A stretch of 64,000 nt of DNA from an alpha proteobacterium AAP38 (GCA_001296005.1 LJHR01000005.1:248001-312000), one strand, 5' to 3'; shown: positions 1 to 10,900, counted from the stretch's first letter. The notes: a model not told the origin generated them from the sequence alone. Made by a program: numbers and translations.

Positions 1-559
1 CTTGACGGGCTGGGCAGAGGTGGCGGCGGCGGCCAAGGCTGCAAAGCTGCCAACCAGTATCACCATCGGCGCGTCCTTCGGCTGCCCCTTTGAAGGGGAA
101 GTGCCGGTGGAACGCGTGGTGGAGGTGGCGAAACGCGCCGCCGACCATGGCGTGGATGAAATTGCGCTGGCCGACACGATCGGCGTCGCCAGCCCCGCCG
201 ATGTGGTGGAACGGTTTGCCGCCGTGTCGGCGGCGCTGCCCGGTATCCGGCTGCGTGCCCATTTCCACAATACCCGTAACACCGGTATCGCCAATGCCTA
301 TGCTGCCGTGATGGCCGGTGTGGGTGTGCTGGACAGCTCGCTGGGCGGCATTGGCGGCTGCCCGTTTGCACCGGCGGCCACGGGCAATATCCCGACCGAG
401 GATCTGGTCTACATGCTGAACCGCATGAAGATCGGGACAGGCATCGACCTTGCCGCCGCCATCGAGGCCGCTAGTTGGTTGGAAGGGATCATCGGACGCC
501 GGAACCAGGCAATGCTGGGCCGGGCGGGTATCTTCCCGCCGCCGGCGAAGACGCAATAG
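1..559 (+). CDS. HMG-CoA lyase-like protein (5' part cut by window edge)
   Basis: C-terminal 185 residues of a pyruvate-carboxyltransferase/HMGL-fold TIM-barrel lyase. Family members split 3-hydroxy-3-methylglutaryl-CoA or related hydroxyacyl-CoAs into acetyl-CoA and an oxo acid in the cytoplasm. Visible marks are the metal-binding HFHNT segment, the HMGL-type active-site loop GGIGGCPFAP with its Cys, and the following TGNIPTEDLVYML helix. The start lies outside the window, so the first in-frame codon here is not a start. It is followed after 60 bases by hydantoinase A and B genes on the same strand, which suggests one catabolic operon. The family is secure; the exact acyl-CoA substrate is not, because many catabolic paralogues keep these motifs. 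Confidence 0.85.
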   Translation, partial: LTGWAEVAAAAKAAKLPTSITIGASFGCPFEGEVPVERVVEVAKRAADHGVDEIALADTIGVASPADVVERFAAVSAALPGIRLRAHFHNTRNTGIANAYAAVMAGVGVLDSSLGGIGGCPFAPAATGNIPTEDLVYMLNRMKIGTGIDLAAAIEAASWLEGIIGRRNQAMLGRAGIFPPPAKTQ

Positions 560-619
560 CGGCGGGAAAAATCCACGCCGCATCAAAAGCAGAAAACATT
601 CGGGAACAGGAGTTTTAGG

Positions 620-2677
620 ATGGCTTACAGGCTCGGCGTGGACGTGGGGGGAACCTTCACGGACCTGCTGCTGATCGAGGATGAGACGGGTGAAACCTTC
701 CGCGACAAGGTGCCGTCCACCCCGCATGACCCGTCGGTCGCTGTCGTCACCGGCACCCTGAAAATTTGCGCCAAGGCGGGTATCGACCCGAAGGATGTGC
801 AGCTTTTCATGCACGGCACCACGGTTGCCACCAACACGGTCCTGACCAGTACCGGCGCGCGCGTCGGTCTGGTGACCACCGACGGCTACCGTCAGGTGCT
901 GCATATCGCCCGCAGCTTTGTGCCGGGCGGTCTGGCCGGCTGGATCGTCTGGAACAAGCCGCCGCTGACGGCCCCGCTGGAATGCACCGTGGAGGTGCCG
1001 GAACGTATCGGTGCCGACGGGTCCATCGTCACGCCGCTGGACGAGGCCGCGCTCCGCACTGCCCTGGAAAGGCTGAAGGGGGAGGGGATCGAGGCCCTGA
1101 CCATCGCCTTCATCAATGCCTATCGCAATGACGCGCATGAGGTGCGGGCCGGACAGATCGCGCGGGAATTGTTCCCCGACCTACCGGTGTCGCTGTCGTC
1201 CGAAGTCTTGCCGGAGATGCAGGAGTATGAACGCGCCCTGACCACCGTCGCCAATTCCTATGTCCGCCCGCGCGTGGCCAATTATGTGCGCAACCTGAAG
1301 GCCGAGCTTAACAAGGCCGGCATGAATGGGCAGATGAACCTGCTGCGCTCCGACGCCGGGTTGATGAGCTTTGAGAAGGCGCAGGACCATCCCGTCAATC
1401 TGCTGATGAGCGGGCCTGCCGGCGGTGTGGCAGGCGCCCTGTGGGTCTGCGGCAAGTCGGGCTTCAAGAACCTGCTGACCGTGGATGTCGGCGGCACGTC
1501 AACCGACGTGGCGTTGATCGAAAATGGTCAGCCGCGTCTGGCGCGGGAGACGGAGTGCGGCGACCTGAAGGTGCGCGCCACCTCGCTGGATATCCGTACC
1601 GTGGGGGCCGGCGGCGGGTCTATCGCCTTTGTCCCGGAATTGACCAAGGCGCTGCGTGTCGGCCCGGCGTCGGCTGGTGCCGTGCCCGGCCCTGTCTGCT
1701 ATTCCCGTGGCGGGGACAAGCCGACCGTGACAGACGCCAATGTCGTGCTGGGTTACCTGCCGGAGGAGTTGCTGGGCGGCACCATGCGGCTGGACCGGCC
1801 AGCGGCGGCGGCATCGGTGCAGGGGATTGCCGACACGCTGGGCATTGATCTGTCGGCGGCGGCCAATGGCATCTATTCCATCGCCAACGAGACGATGATG
1901 GGTGCCCTGCGCCTGATCTCCGTCCAGCAGGGCTATGACCCGCGCGATTTTGCGCTGGTGGCCTTTGGCGGGGCGGGTCCGCTGCATGCAAATGCGCTGG
2001 GCAAGCTGCTGGGCAGCTGGCCCGTCATCGTGCCGCCCAGCCCTGGCGTGCTCTGTGCCTTCGGTGACGCCACCACGCGTCTGCGCGCCGAACGGGCCAA
2101 GTCGGTGGGCAAGGTTTTTGCCGATGTCACCAATGGCGATGTTGCCGGCCTGCTGGCCGACCTGCGCGCCGCCGTGGCGCGGGAACTGCTGGCGGAAGGC
2201 GTGGCCGAAACGGACCAGGAAATCACCTTCGAAGCGGGTGTGCGCTATTCCGGTCAGGCGTTTGAAGTGTCTCTGCCTGTGGCCCTGGACGGGTTTGCCG
2301 ATGGCGGACTGGAGGCATTGGCTGCCGCGTTCGATAAGGAACACGAGCGGCTTTTCACCTTCTGCCTGGACAGTGACCGCGAACTGGTGACGGTGCGCGC
2401 CACGGCCCTTGGCAAGGCGTCGGCCATCCGGCTGGAAAAGCTGCCCAAGGGTAATGGCGATCCGTCGGCGGCCAAGGTGCGCGACCATGCGATATGGGCC
2501 GATGGCAAGGAGCATCCGGCTATAATCTATGACCGGGCCAAGCTGAAGGCCGGGGATTTCATCACGGGTCCCGCCATCATCTGTGAGATGGACAGCACCA
2601 CCGTGCTGCTGCCCGACCATGGGGCGGAGGTTGACGATTACGGGCTGATCCTGATCCGCCCGCTCGCCACCGCCTGA
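620..2677 (+). CDS. hyuA: Hydantoinase/oxoprolinase family protein, subunit A
   Basis: 685-residue HyuA-type subunit. With HyuB it forms an ATP-dependent cyclic amidase acting on hydantoins, N-methylhydantoin or 5-oxoproline, or a related acetone-carboxylase-like enzyme. The N-terminal phosphate-binding motif GVDVGGTFTDLL is at about residues 5-16. A second actin-fold ATP motif, TVDVGGTSTDVAL, lies near residue 288, and the C-terminal domain ends in the usual PAIICEMDSTT region. Length is normal for the family. The ATG is preceded by CAGGAG about 8 bases upstream. HyuB follows after 28 bases, so the two are almost certainly co-transcribed. The substrate cannot be read from sequence; an adjacent HMGL-like lyase and a GntR/FCD regulator point to catabolism rather than glutathione recycling. 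Confidence 0.9.
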   Translation: MAYRLGVDVGGTFTDLLLIEDETGETFRDKVPSTPHDPSVAVVTGTLKICAKAGIDPKDVQLFMHGTTVATNTVLTSTGARVGLVTTDGYRQVLHIARSFVPGGLAGWIVWNKPPLTAPLECTVEVPERIGADGSIVTPLDEAALRTALERLKGEGIEALTIAFINAYRNDAHEVRAGQIARELFPDLPVSLSSEVLPEMQEYERALTTVANSYVRPRVANYVRNLKAELNKAGMNGQMNLLRSDAGLMSFEKAQDHPVNLLMSGPAGGVAGALWVCGKSGFKNLLTVDVGGTSTDVALIENGQPRLARETECGDLKVRATSLDIRTVGAGGGSIAFVPELTKALRVGPASAGAVPGPVCYSRGGDKPTVTDANVVLGYLPEELLGGTMRLDRPAAAASVQGIADTLGIDLSAAANGIYSIANETMMGALRLISVQQGYDPRDFALVAFGGAGPLHANALGKLLGSWPVIVPPSPGVLCAFGDATTRLRAERAKSVGKVFADVTNGDVAGLLADLRAAVARELLAEGVAETDQEITFEAGVRYSGQAFEVSLPVALDGFADGGLEALAAAFDKEHERLFTFCLDSDRELVTVRATALGKASAIRLEKLPKGNGDPSAAKVRDHAIWADGKEHPAIIYDRAKLKAGDFITGPAIICEMDSTTVLLPDHGAEVDDYGLILIRPLATA

Positions 2678-2705
2678 CGATACTTCTGGAAAGAGGGACA
2701 GACCC

Positions 2706-4583
2706 ATGGTTGCCAAGATCATCGAAACCAACCCCACCCCGTTTCAGAAGATCGCCATCGACCCGATCACGCTGGACATCATTGAAAACGCCCTGCGCAA
2801 TGCGCGGGCCGAAATGGACGCCACCCTGTTCCGTACGGCCATGTCGCCCGGCATCCGTGAGCAGGGCGACGCCTTCCCCCTGATCGCCAACAACGAAGGC
2901 AAGATGGTGGTAGGGCAGTTCGGCTCCTTCCTCGGCGGCTTTCTGAAGAACTACAAGGGTACGATTGAGGACGGGGACATCATCTGGCTGTCCGACCCCT
3001 ATTCGGTAGAGGGCGCCATCAGCCATCTAAATGACTGGCTGGTGATCCTGCCGGTATTCAAGGATGGTAAGCTGGTCGCCTGGACCTGCCATTTCGGGCA
3101 TCAGACCGATGTCGGCGGCAAGGTGCCGGGTAGCCTGCCCACCGACGCTACCTCCATCTTTCAGGAAGGCATCCGCATCCCGCCCGTGAAGCTTTACCGC
3201 AAGGGTGTGTTGAACGAGGATCTGCTGGAACTGGTGCTGAACAATACCCGCACACGGGATTGGTGCCGGTCGGATCTGAACGCCATCATCGCGTCCTGCC
3301 GCATCGCCGCGCGGCGCATCACGGAGCTATGCAGCCGTTTCGGAACCGAGACGTTCGTTTCTGCGACGGGAGAGTTGCTGGAGCGGAACAAACGCGCCAT
3401 GGCCAAGCTGATCGCCACCTCGATCAGTGAGGAGAAGGTCAGCTTTGAGGATTATATCTGCGACGATGGCCGCGGCTATGGCCCCTATAAGCTGAAAGCT
3501 ACCATGTGGCGCGAGGGGGAGAAGGTGATCCTGGACTGGGAAGGCACCTCGCCCCAATCGGAAAGCTCCATCAACTTCTACCTCAATGAAAACATGCTGA
3601 AGATGTTCTTCGGCATCTACATGATCATGGTCTTCGACCCGCAGATTTTGTTCAATGACGGCTTCTACGATCTGGTGGAAACGCGCATTCCGGAAGGATC
3701 GCTGCTGAAGCCGAAATATCCCGCCGCCCTGTCCTGCCGTACCCATGGCATTGGCCGTGTGTTCGACGTACTGGGCGCGCTTTTGGGCCAGCGCACGCCG
3801 GAATTCCTGAACGCGGCCGGCTTCTCCTCCTCCCCGCATTTGATGCTGTCGGGCAGCTATCGCGGGTCGGGGAAATATTATCAGCTGTTCCAGATCGGCT
3901 TCGGCGGCATTCCGGGCCGGCCCTTTGGTGACGGGCCTGACGGGCATTCCCTGTGGCCCAATTTCACCAATGTGCCCAACGAGTTCCTGGAAGCCTATTT
4001 CCCGCTGCGGATCGAGCGGTACGAGACCATCCCCGACAGTGGGGGCCCTGGCCTGCATCGCGGCGGCAATGGTGTCCGCATCGCCTATCGCTTCCTGGAG
4101 CCCGGCGCCATCGCCATCCATGATGACCGCTGGTTCACCTATCCATGGGGCGTGAATGGCGGCGAACCGGGCTGGCGCTCCCGCCGCGTTCTCATCTGCG
4201 CTGATGGTACGGAAAAGGTGCTGGCCGCCAAGATCGACGATATCCAGGTCCGCCCCGGCGACCTGTTGATCTTCGACACCTGGGGCGGTGGCGGCTGGGG
4301 CGACCCCCTGGCCCGCGATGCTTCTTTGGTGGCGGGCGATGTGAAGCGCGGGCTGGTGACGGTGGATGGCGCAAAGCGTTATGGTGTGGTCCTGGCCGCC
4401 AATGGGGGCGTGGACATGACTGCGACGGAGGCATTGCGCGACAGCCTGCGTAAAGCACGCGGTGACACCAGCCTGTTCAATTTTGGCGCCGGTATCGAGG
4501 AACTACGCGAACGCTGCCTTGCCGAGACCGGCTTGCCAGCCCCAGTCGATCCGGCGATGCAGGAGAGTGTGCGGGCTGCCTGA
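2706..4583 (+). CDS. hyuB: Hydantoinase/oxoprolinase family protein, subunit B
   Basis: 625-residue HyuB subunit, partner of the preceding HyuA. Family hallmarks are the N-terminal segment PITLDIIENALRNARAEMDA and the long central region with the LSDPY and SLPTDA-type loops. The C-terminal GGGGWGDP turn (about residue 530) is characteristic of the B subunits of hydantoinases and acetone carboxylases. The ATG has AGAGGGA upstream at good spacing. Full length and intact. A strong hairpin follows the stop codon, so the operon (HMGL-like gene, hyuA, hyuB) probably ends here. The subunit is cytoplasmic and without HyuA is not expected to be active. Confidence 0.9.
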   Translation: MVAKIIETNPTPFQKIAIDPITLDIIENALRNARAEMDATLFRTAMSPGIREQGDAFPLIANNEGKMVVGQFGSFLGGFLKNYKGTIEDGDIIWLSDPYSVEGAISHLNDWLVILPVFKDGKLVAWTCHFGHQTDVGGKVPGSLPTDATSIFQEGIRIPPVKLYRKGVLNEDLLELVLNNTRTRDWCRSDLNAIIASCRIAARRITELCSRFGTETFVSATGELLERNKRAMAKLIATSISEEKVSFEDYICDDGRGYGPYKLKATMWREGEKVILDWEGTSPQSESSINFYLNENMLKMFFGIYMIMVFDPQILFNDGFYDLVETRIPEGSLLKPKYPAALSCRTHGIGRVFDVLGALLGQRTPEFLNAAGFSSSPHLMLSGSYRGSGKYYQLFQIGFGGIPGRPFGDGPDGHSLWPNFTNVPNEFLEAYFPLRIERYETIPDSGGPGLHRGGNGVRIAYRFLEPGAIAIHDDRWFTYPWGVNGGEPGWRSRRVLICADGTEKVLAAKIDDIQVRPGDLLIFDTWGGGGWGDPLARDASLVAGDVKRGLVTVDGAKRYGVVLAANGGVDMTATEALRDSLRKARGDTSLFNFGAGIEELRERCLAETGLPAPVDPAMQESVRAA

Positions 4584-4594
4584 ATGTGTTGATT

Positions 4595-4621
4595 GGCGGG
4601 GTCGCTTACAGCGGTCCCGCC
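4595..4621. terminator. Bidirectional hairpin terminator
   Basis: Twelve-base-pair stem (GGCGGGGTCGCT / AGCGGTCCCGCC, two G-T wobbles) with a three-base loop, between the stop codons of the convergent hyuB and GntR genes. Only a short T-rich tail (GTTT) follows on the plus strand. Confidence 0.6.
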
Positions 4622-4623
4622 GT

Positions 4624-5298
4624 TTACTCCGCCGCTTCCCTCGCCCCCACCGCCTTCTCCGCCCGGCTCGCCTCAATCGCGTGCCAGGCGGCGGCGATGT
4701 GGCTACGCATGACGGAGCCGGCCCAGGCGCCGTCGCGTACCTCGAACGCTGATACAATTTCCATATGGTGGCGCAGGCTGCGGCGCAGCGCCTCGGCGTT
4801 GTAGCGGTGGAAGGTGCGCAAGACCAGCGGGACCTCCACCACCTGCGCCATCATCAAGGACAGGCGCTGTGTGCCGGCGGCCTGGATGATCAGGCGATGG
4901 AATTCGCCATTGGCCTCCGCGATGCGGGACAGCGCGTCGGGTGTCCCCTTGGCTTCCAGTGCCAGCATCTCCTCCGCCAAATGGCGCAGGCGTACCACCT
5001 GTTCCGGGCTGGCGCGTTCGGCGGCGCGTTCGACGGCGTAGCCTTCGAGCATGGCGCGCAGATCGAAGATTTCCTTGATCTCGTCCAGCGACCAGTCGGC
5101 GACGAAGGCACCGTGGTTGCGCATGAACTTCACCGCCCCCTCGGCATTCAACCGGCGCAGCGCCTCGCGGATCGGCGTGCGGCTGACGCCGATCAGGTCG
5201 GCCAGTTCGCCTTCCTTCAGGTGCGCGCCGGGGGGGAATCGGCCGGCATGGATGGCGTCGCGGATTTCGGCATAGGCCTTTTCGACGGCATTACTCAT
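4624..5298 (-). CDS. GntR family regulator, FCD (FadR-like) effector domain
   Basis: 224-residue transcription factor. Residues 1-70 form the winged helix-turn-helix, with recognition segment GELADLIGVSRTPIREALRRL. Residues 80-205 form the all-helical FCD domain, which binds carboxylate-type effectors through a metal site. I chose ATG 5298 (MSNAVEKAYAEI) because upstream in-frame sequence is low-quality and Arg/Pro-rich and lies in the non-coding gap. It is convergent with hyuAB and divergent from the TBDR at 5608, so it may control either. Effectors of this class are usually small organic acids, fitting the lyase/hydantoinase neighbours; that link is inference. Confidence 0.85.
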   Translation of the reverse strand: MSNAVEKAYAEIRDAIHAGRFPPGAHLKEGELADLIGVSRTPIREALRRLNAEGAVKFMRNHGAFVADWSLDEIKEIFDLRAMLEGYAVERAAERASPEQVVRLRHLAEEMLALEAKGTPDALSRIAEANGEFHRLIIQAAGTQRLSLMMAQVVEVPLVLRTFHRYNAEALRRSLRHHMEIVSAFEVRDGAWAGSVMRSHIAAAWHAIEASRAEKAVGAREAAE

Positions 5299-5607
5299 CG
5301 CTGCATGTCCTGGTGGGTTCCGTCCCGGCGGTGTGACGCTTGTTCTTAGCGCAAGGAACCCTGTTCGCACCACCCATCCGTTCTGCCGGGCCGGTACGTT
5401 GAGTGACAGATCCCTGCGCTGCGCAGCCTTTGGGGGCCAGCGCGGCTTTCGCGTCACATTCCATCCATAAAGTATACAATGTCATGCATCGGTGCTTGCC
5501 GAAAGCGGAATCTCATATAAGTTTTTGCTGAGGCGAGCGGTACGGCGAATAGTCGGGCCAACCCCGGAAAATCAATAAAATCCATAGAACAGCGGAGACA
5601 AGAGATC
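5299..5607. promoter_or_regulatory. Divergent intergenic region between GntR and TBDR
   Basis: About 310 bases without a convincing gene. It must hold the promoters of the GntR gene (leftward) and the TBDR (rightward). A GTATAC core at 5472-5477 inside AAAGTATACAATG resembles the TTGTATAC half sites reported for FCD-type GntR proteins, but only one side matches. I cannot assign -35/-10 boxes with confidence. No hairpin terminator or small RNA is evident. Confidence 0.35.
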
Positions 5608-7917
5608 ATGCGCAACGGTATTTCCTTAGGCCACCTGCTGACCGGCACGGCCATCTGTGCATCCATGATTGTATCCAATATGCCGGCCCAGGCGCAGAAC
5701 GCCCCGTCGGCGGGCGCCAGCAACCCGATCATGCTGGAGGAGATCGTCGTTACCGCCCGCCAGCGTAACGAGACGGCGCGCGAAACCCCGGTTGCCGTGG
5801 CGGCCTTCACATCCGAGACCATTGAAAAGGCAGGCATCTCCGGCCCGGCTGATTTCCTGGCCCTGACGCCCAATGTCAGCTTCCTGCAGACCACCAATGT
5901 CGGTGAAAGCCAGGTGCATATCCGCGGCGTGATCCAGCCGCGCGATGCCGAACCGCCCTTTGCCTATGTTCTGGATGGCGTGCTGGTGCCCAATCCCAAC
6001 GCCTTCAACCAGGAAATGGTGGATATTGAGCAGATCGAGGTGATCAAGGGGCCGCTGGGGTCGATCTATGGCCGCAACGCCATTGGCGGCGCCATCCTGG
6101 TCAACACCAAGAAGCCCGGCGACACGCCCGAGGGTCAGGTGCAGGCGGGTTATGAGTTCCGGGGCAATGAATACAAGGTAGGCGGCTATGTCGGCGGTCC
6201 GCTGGTGGAGAACAAGCTGTTCGCCCGCATCACGGCGGTACACAAGGATCGCAAGGGCTATTACGACAATATCACCTTGAAGGAGAAGGAAGATCCCTTC
6301 ACCGAGAGCTTGGTGCGCGGCCGCCTCGTCTATAAGGCGACGGAGGATATCGAGGTCGATCTGTCGGCTGGCTATGGCGAGATCGAGGGCTATGCCTTCA
6401 ATTTCAACAACCAGACGGCAGGCACGCCCGGCTTCGTCAATGGCGTGAACATTAAGGACACGTCCATCCCCTATGCCGGCAATGTCCGCAGCTTCAACAA
6501 TCAGGAACGTGTCGACCTGTCGGGCAAGATCGACTGGAACGGCGATGCCGGCACCCTGACCTTCACCGCCGCCTATCATGACCTGAAGGAGAATATGGGC
6601 GGCGAGGGTGCTGTCGATCTGGCGCTGTTCGGCGTGCCGTTCCCCGGTGGGCCGGCGCCGACGGATTTCTTCACCAATCCGGCCCTGATTGAAGGTTACG
6701 GCCCCACCCTGCGTGATGGTACGCAGTATCAGGAGCGTAATCAGGACGATACGTCCTTCGAACTGCGATTTACCTCTCCGGGCGAGAACCGCCTGCGCTA
6801 CATCGCCGGTGCCTATTACATCAAGTTCAACCGCGAGGTCGTGCTGAACCGTGGCAACGATCTGGGGCAGGGTGTGATTGTATCCGATCCGCTGGGCGGT
6901 CCCGCCAACCCCATCGTGGCTGTCACCTGGACCGACAATGCCAACGAGGCCTGGGCCCTGTTCGGTCAGTTGGCCTATGACATTACGCCCGAACTCGAAA
7001 TATCCACCGCCATGCGGTACGACAAGGAAGACCGCAAGTCCAAGAACCTGACCCCGGCCGCTTACTCCCCCATCCCCAATGTCACGGGTCTGGTCCGGTC
7101 GGATAACTTCAGCGCCGCACAGCCGCGCGTCTCCCTGCGCTGGAAGGCCACCGATGACGTGTCGCTTTACGCCACCTACGGCGAGGGCTTCCGTTCGGGC
7201 GGTTTCAATCCGCTGGGCAGTCGTTTCAACATCATCAATGTCGATGGCGTTCGCAACACCACGGTTCAGGATGCGTTCGGCAAGGAGACGTCGTCGTCTT
7301 ATGAGGCGGGTGTGAAAAGCCGCCTTCTTGATGGGCGCCTGACCCTGAATGTCGCGGCGTTCAGCACGAAGGTCGAGAATGCACAGTTCTTCCAGTTCTT
7401 CCCCTTCTCGCTGTCGCGCGTGATCTCCATCGTGGACCGCAATCAGATCAAGGGTTTCGAACTGGACGGGCAGGCGCGAATTGCTGAAGGCCTGGACCTG
7501 TTCTTCGGCTATGGTTACCTGGACAGCGAGATCAAGAAGAATGCTGAACTGCCGCAGACCGTGGGCAACCGCTTCCCCTTCACGGCCAAGTATGACGTGA
7601 TCCTGGGTACGCAGTACACGGTCCCGGTCTTCGCCGACTATGACATGTCGGCGCGTGTGGAGTATAACCGCACCGGCCCGATGTTCTTTGACACGCTGAA
7701 CACGCCGGGCACGGAACGTCCGGCCCTGGACCTCGTCAATGTCCGTCTGGGTGTGGAGAACGAGACCTGGGGCGCCACGCTCTATGCCCGTAACCTGTTT
7801 GACAAGCGGTACAATGTCGATGGTGTGGTCCTGGTCGTGCCCAACACCACCGTCTTCAACTTCACCACCAAGGCCCCGCCGCGCACGGTTGGCGTGGAAT
7901 TGAAGGCCCGGTTCTGA
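5608..7917 (+). CDS. TonB-dependent outer-membrane receptor
   Basis: 769 residues. The signal peptide is followed by a TonB box-like stretch EEIVVTARQR (about 46-55) and a plug domain with the conserved VHIRGV and IEQIEVIKGPLGSIYGRNAIGG motifs (split here over residues 110-165). The 22-strand barrel ends in GVELKARF with a C-terminal Phe. It imports a ligand across the outer membrane using TonB energy. Receptors with this EEIVVTARQR ancestry are typical of proteobacterial carbohydrate and aromatic-compound loci rather than classic siderophore uptake, so ligand identity is open. It faces away from the GntR/FCD gene, a plausible regulator, and is closed by a perfect hairpin. Confidence 0.9.
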   Translation: MRNGISLGHLLTGTAICASMIVSNMPAQAQNAPSAGASNPIMLEEIVVTARQRNETARETPVAVAAFTSETIEKAGISGPADFLALTPNVSFLQTTNVGESQVHIRGVIQPRDAEPPFAYVLDGVLVPNPNAFNQEMVDIEQIEVIKGPLGSIYGRNAIGGAILVNTKKPGDTPEGQVQAGYEFRGNEYKVGGYVGGPLVENKLFARITAVHKDRKGYYDNITLKEKEDPFTESLVRGRLVYKATEDIEVDLSAGYGEIEGYAFNFNNQTAGTPGFVNGVNIKDTSIPYAGNVRSFNNQERVDLSGKIDWNGDAGTLTFTAAYHDLKENMGGEGAVDLALFGVPFPGGPAPTDFFTNPALIEGYGPTLRDGTQYQERNQDDTSFELRFTSPGENRLRYIAGAYYIKFNREVVLNRGNDLGQGVIVSDPLGGPANPIVAVTWTDNANEAWALFGQLAYDITPELEISTAMRYDKEDRKSKNLTPAAYSPIPNVTGLVRSDNFSAAQPRVSLRWKATDDVSLYATYGEGFRSGGFNPLGSRFNIINVDGVRNTTVQDAFGKETSSSYEAGVKSRLLDGRLTLNVAAFSTKVENAQFFQFFPFSLSRVISIVDRNQIKGFELDGQARIAEGLDLFFGYGYLDSEIKKNAELPQTVGNRFPFTAKYDVILGTQYTVPVFADYDMSARVEYNRTGPMFFDTLNTPGTERPALDLVNVRLGVENETWGATLYARNLFDKRYNVDGVVLVVPNTTVFNFTTKAPPRTVGVELKARF

Positions 7918-7931
7918 CCAAGGTCCTGCTT

Positions 7932-7953
7932 CCGGGTCGGTTCGCCGACCCGG
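7932..7953. terminator. Hairpin with TTCG tetraloop
   Basis: Perfect nine-base-pair stem CCGGGTCGG / CCGACCCGG closed by a TTCG loop, placed between the convergent TBDR and GH106 genes. It lacks a clear T tract, so it may act in both directions or as an mRNA 3' stabiliser. Confidence 0.65.
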
Positions 7954-7962
7954 AATGTGGGC

Positions 7963-10900
7963 CTATCGCGTCAGCAATTGTACCGGTCCCAGAAGACCGG
8001 AAGGCAGCAGTTGGGCATCCGCACCATAGGCGGGGGCCTGGGTGTAGGTGATCTTTTCTGCCCCCGGCTGAGCATCGCCGATCAGGCGATTGACCCAAAG
8101 ATTGGTTACCTTCACCTCAATCCGGTTCCGACCCGGCGTCAGGTGCGGTGTTATCTCAATCCGGTAAGGCGGATGCCACAGCAGGCCCACGGGTTGGCCG
8201 TTGATGCTGATCTCTGCGATGTCCCGCACCACGCCCAGATCCAGCAGCACCGGTTGGCTTTGCCCGATCCGGCCCTTTGGCATATCAAATGTCTGGCTGT
8301 ATTTGGCTGTGCCGGAGAAATAGCGGATGCCCGGCTCCGTCCGTTCCGTCCATGACATAAGCCGGTCGAAGCGGCTTTGGGCGGGGGCGCCGCGTTGGGC
8401 CTGGAACTGCACCTCCCATGGCCCCTTCAGTTCAAGCATGGGCCGCAGGGGTGGGGTTTGCAGGTCCAGCTTGTCCGACAGGGAGGCTTTGCGGAACAGC
8501 ACGAAAAATGCCTCGTGCCCATCCATCGTCAGCGGCAGATATGTGCGGTCCTCTGCGATCCGGTAGGATACCGGATTAATAATGCCGGTTTCGGCCCGCG
8601 CCAGTTCCGGTGCCTTGCCGCTGATCCGGAAGCTGATCTCACCGTTGAGAGGTTCCGCCCGGCGGTTGCTGACGAAATAAAGGTCGCCATCGGGCAGACG
8701 GCGGTGCAGCACCTGTATATCCCCCGCCAAGGCACCGGAATCCCAGTCCGGTGTCAGGTTGCGGGTCTTTAGGGCTGTGTCCAGATCGGGATGAATGCGG
8801 CCTGACGCCCAGAGCTGATCGGCCAATATCCGGAACGTACCGGCATCATCGGCAAGGCTGGGCGTGCCCACGGGTTTCTGCCCCACGATGGTGGCACCCG
8901 CCGCCGCGAAGGCCGCGATCCGGCGCAGGACGGACAGCGTCATCATCCGGCTGGAACCGCCCAGCACCAGAATGGGATAGCGCACGCCGCTTTTGCCCAC
9001 CAGATCCCCGTTTTCGACGGATAACTGGTTCAGCAGCCCATCCGCCCCGACGAAGTCGAACGCGTATCCGGCGGGGATATCGTTCAGGAAGCGCTCACCA
9101 TAAAGCCCGGTGATTGGCGCCTCCTCCCCATAGAAATAGGCGATATCCCGCTGCGACTGCCCCTGTTGCAGCAGGTAGGAGGAGCGGGCGAGATAGTCGG
9201 TCCAGCCCCGCGCCTGTTCGGCCCAGGTTTCACCCCGGCTGAAATACTGGCCCAGTACAGTGGCAAGCGCCAAGCCGGGGACCCGCCCGTCAGTGAAGGG
9301 CTGATGCGGCGAGGTGTGGATGACCGGCCGGTTGACGCCCAGGGCGAATAATGTGTCTGCGGTCGGTTTCAGGTCGCGCGGGGAAAAAGCCCAGGGCTGC
9401 CCAAAGGCCGTGAAGGATTCGGCGGCCACCAGCTTCTGACCATAAATGTGGGCGACCGATGCCGCACCCTGAAGGTCGGCGACATAGGTGGGCTTGGGCT
9501 GTCCCCCCTTGGGCAGTGTCCACATGGCGCCCATGGGAATATCGGCATGGCGCCGCATCTCCATATCGTCGCCAAGCTGCGGGCGCTGGTCCTCCAGCGC
9601 TTCAGCGTAGTAGGTCAGCCCTTGTTCCCGCGCGGCCCTGGCCAGTACGCCATAATGGTTCTCGGCCAGCAGTTCGGCGATGGTACGGCGGAAATCCCAG
9701 AGGAAGCGGTCGCTGGCCTCCGCCCCACCGATGACTGCACCGGTCAGGGCGGGCAGCCAGGGCAGGGCGTCATAGCCCCGCCTGGACCGGAATTCGGCCA
9801 GCATAGTCTCGGTCCAGTTCTGCGGCCCTGACTCGATACTGTCGGAGAGCAGGGCGCGGATGCCCTTCTCCCCCATCAGTTCCGCCCCGACCGCATCGCG
9901 GTACATGCCGAAATACCTGTTGGCATAGTCCCCGACATGCTGCGTATTCAGCTTGTCCACCTCCAGCCCCGTCGCTTCCTTCGGCGCCGGCGCGTTCTGA
10001 TGTCCGGTCAGGGAATATCCCAGCCGGACTACACGCCAGCGCCCGGCGGGCGGGGTCCAGTCCAGCGTGCCATCGGGCCGCAGATGACGGGTCAGATCGA
10101 TCACATTCCCCGGCGGCGGTGCGCCACCGACGGCTTCGGCGGGTGTGGCGATGGCGTAATAGTCGCGAACGGTGGCATACCCGGCCTTTTCCTCTGCCCG
10201 ATGGACGCGCGGGGCGCTGTCCAGGCGGAATTCGGAAAGGCGGTAGTTTGCCGGGGGTGCCGGAAAGCGGGGCAGGACGACACCCGATGCCAGCGGGGGC
10301 GGACCGCCGGCGGATGATGCCTCCACCGACAGGGTAAGACGGAAATGCCGTGCCGTCACCGGCGCGAAGGAGGCGGAGCGAACGGGAGAGCGTGTGGCGG
10401 GCAGGGTGGTAATTTCGCGGAAAGCGACGCCGTCGTCACTGGCCTCCAAGCGGACCAGTGGCGGGACGGGTGAACCGAACCCGCGCGCCCCCGGCTGTCC
10501 GACCACGACAGAGCGGATGGTGACCGGTTTTTCAAAACTCTGCATGACCCAGGCGGCTGATGTGGGACCACCGAAGGGCAGGTCGATTGTCTCGCTATAG
10601 CGTTCGTCATTCATCAAGTGGGCGGGAACCGTGCCGCTGCTGGCCGTCAACCGCGCCGGGGGCAGGGGATCGGTCTGCGTCCGCCAGGCCAGGACAGCAA
10701 TATCCCGGTAGAAGGCGGGTCCATCGCCACTGCCCGGCTTGATCAGGTTTCGCGGAACGTCCTGATAAGGGCCAGCCACGTCTGGCGGCTTTGATAAGGA
10801 AATGCGCTGCTTTCGCCCGCCCGTAACGGTGGTGCCACTCCATACCAGCTTCTTCATTGCCGCTTCGGGCGTGACCCAGGGGCCGCCCGTCGCACTCCAT

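Noticed and set aside
1499-2737. A 412-codon open frame on the minus strand
   Set aside because: Antisense to hyuA, with no recognisable domain and no ribosome site.
5299-5607. Small coding frames in the GntR-TBDR gap
   Set aside because: Short, Arg/Pro-rich, without ribosome sites, and overlapping the expected promoters.
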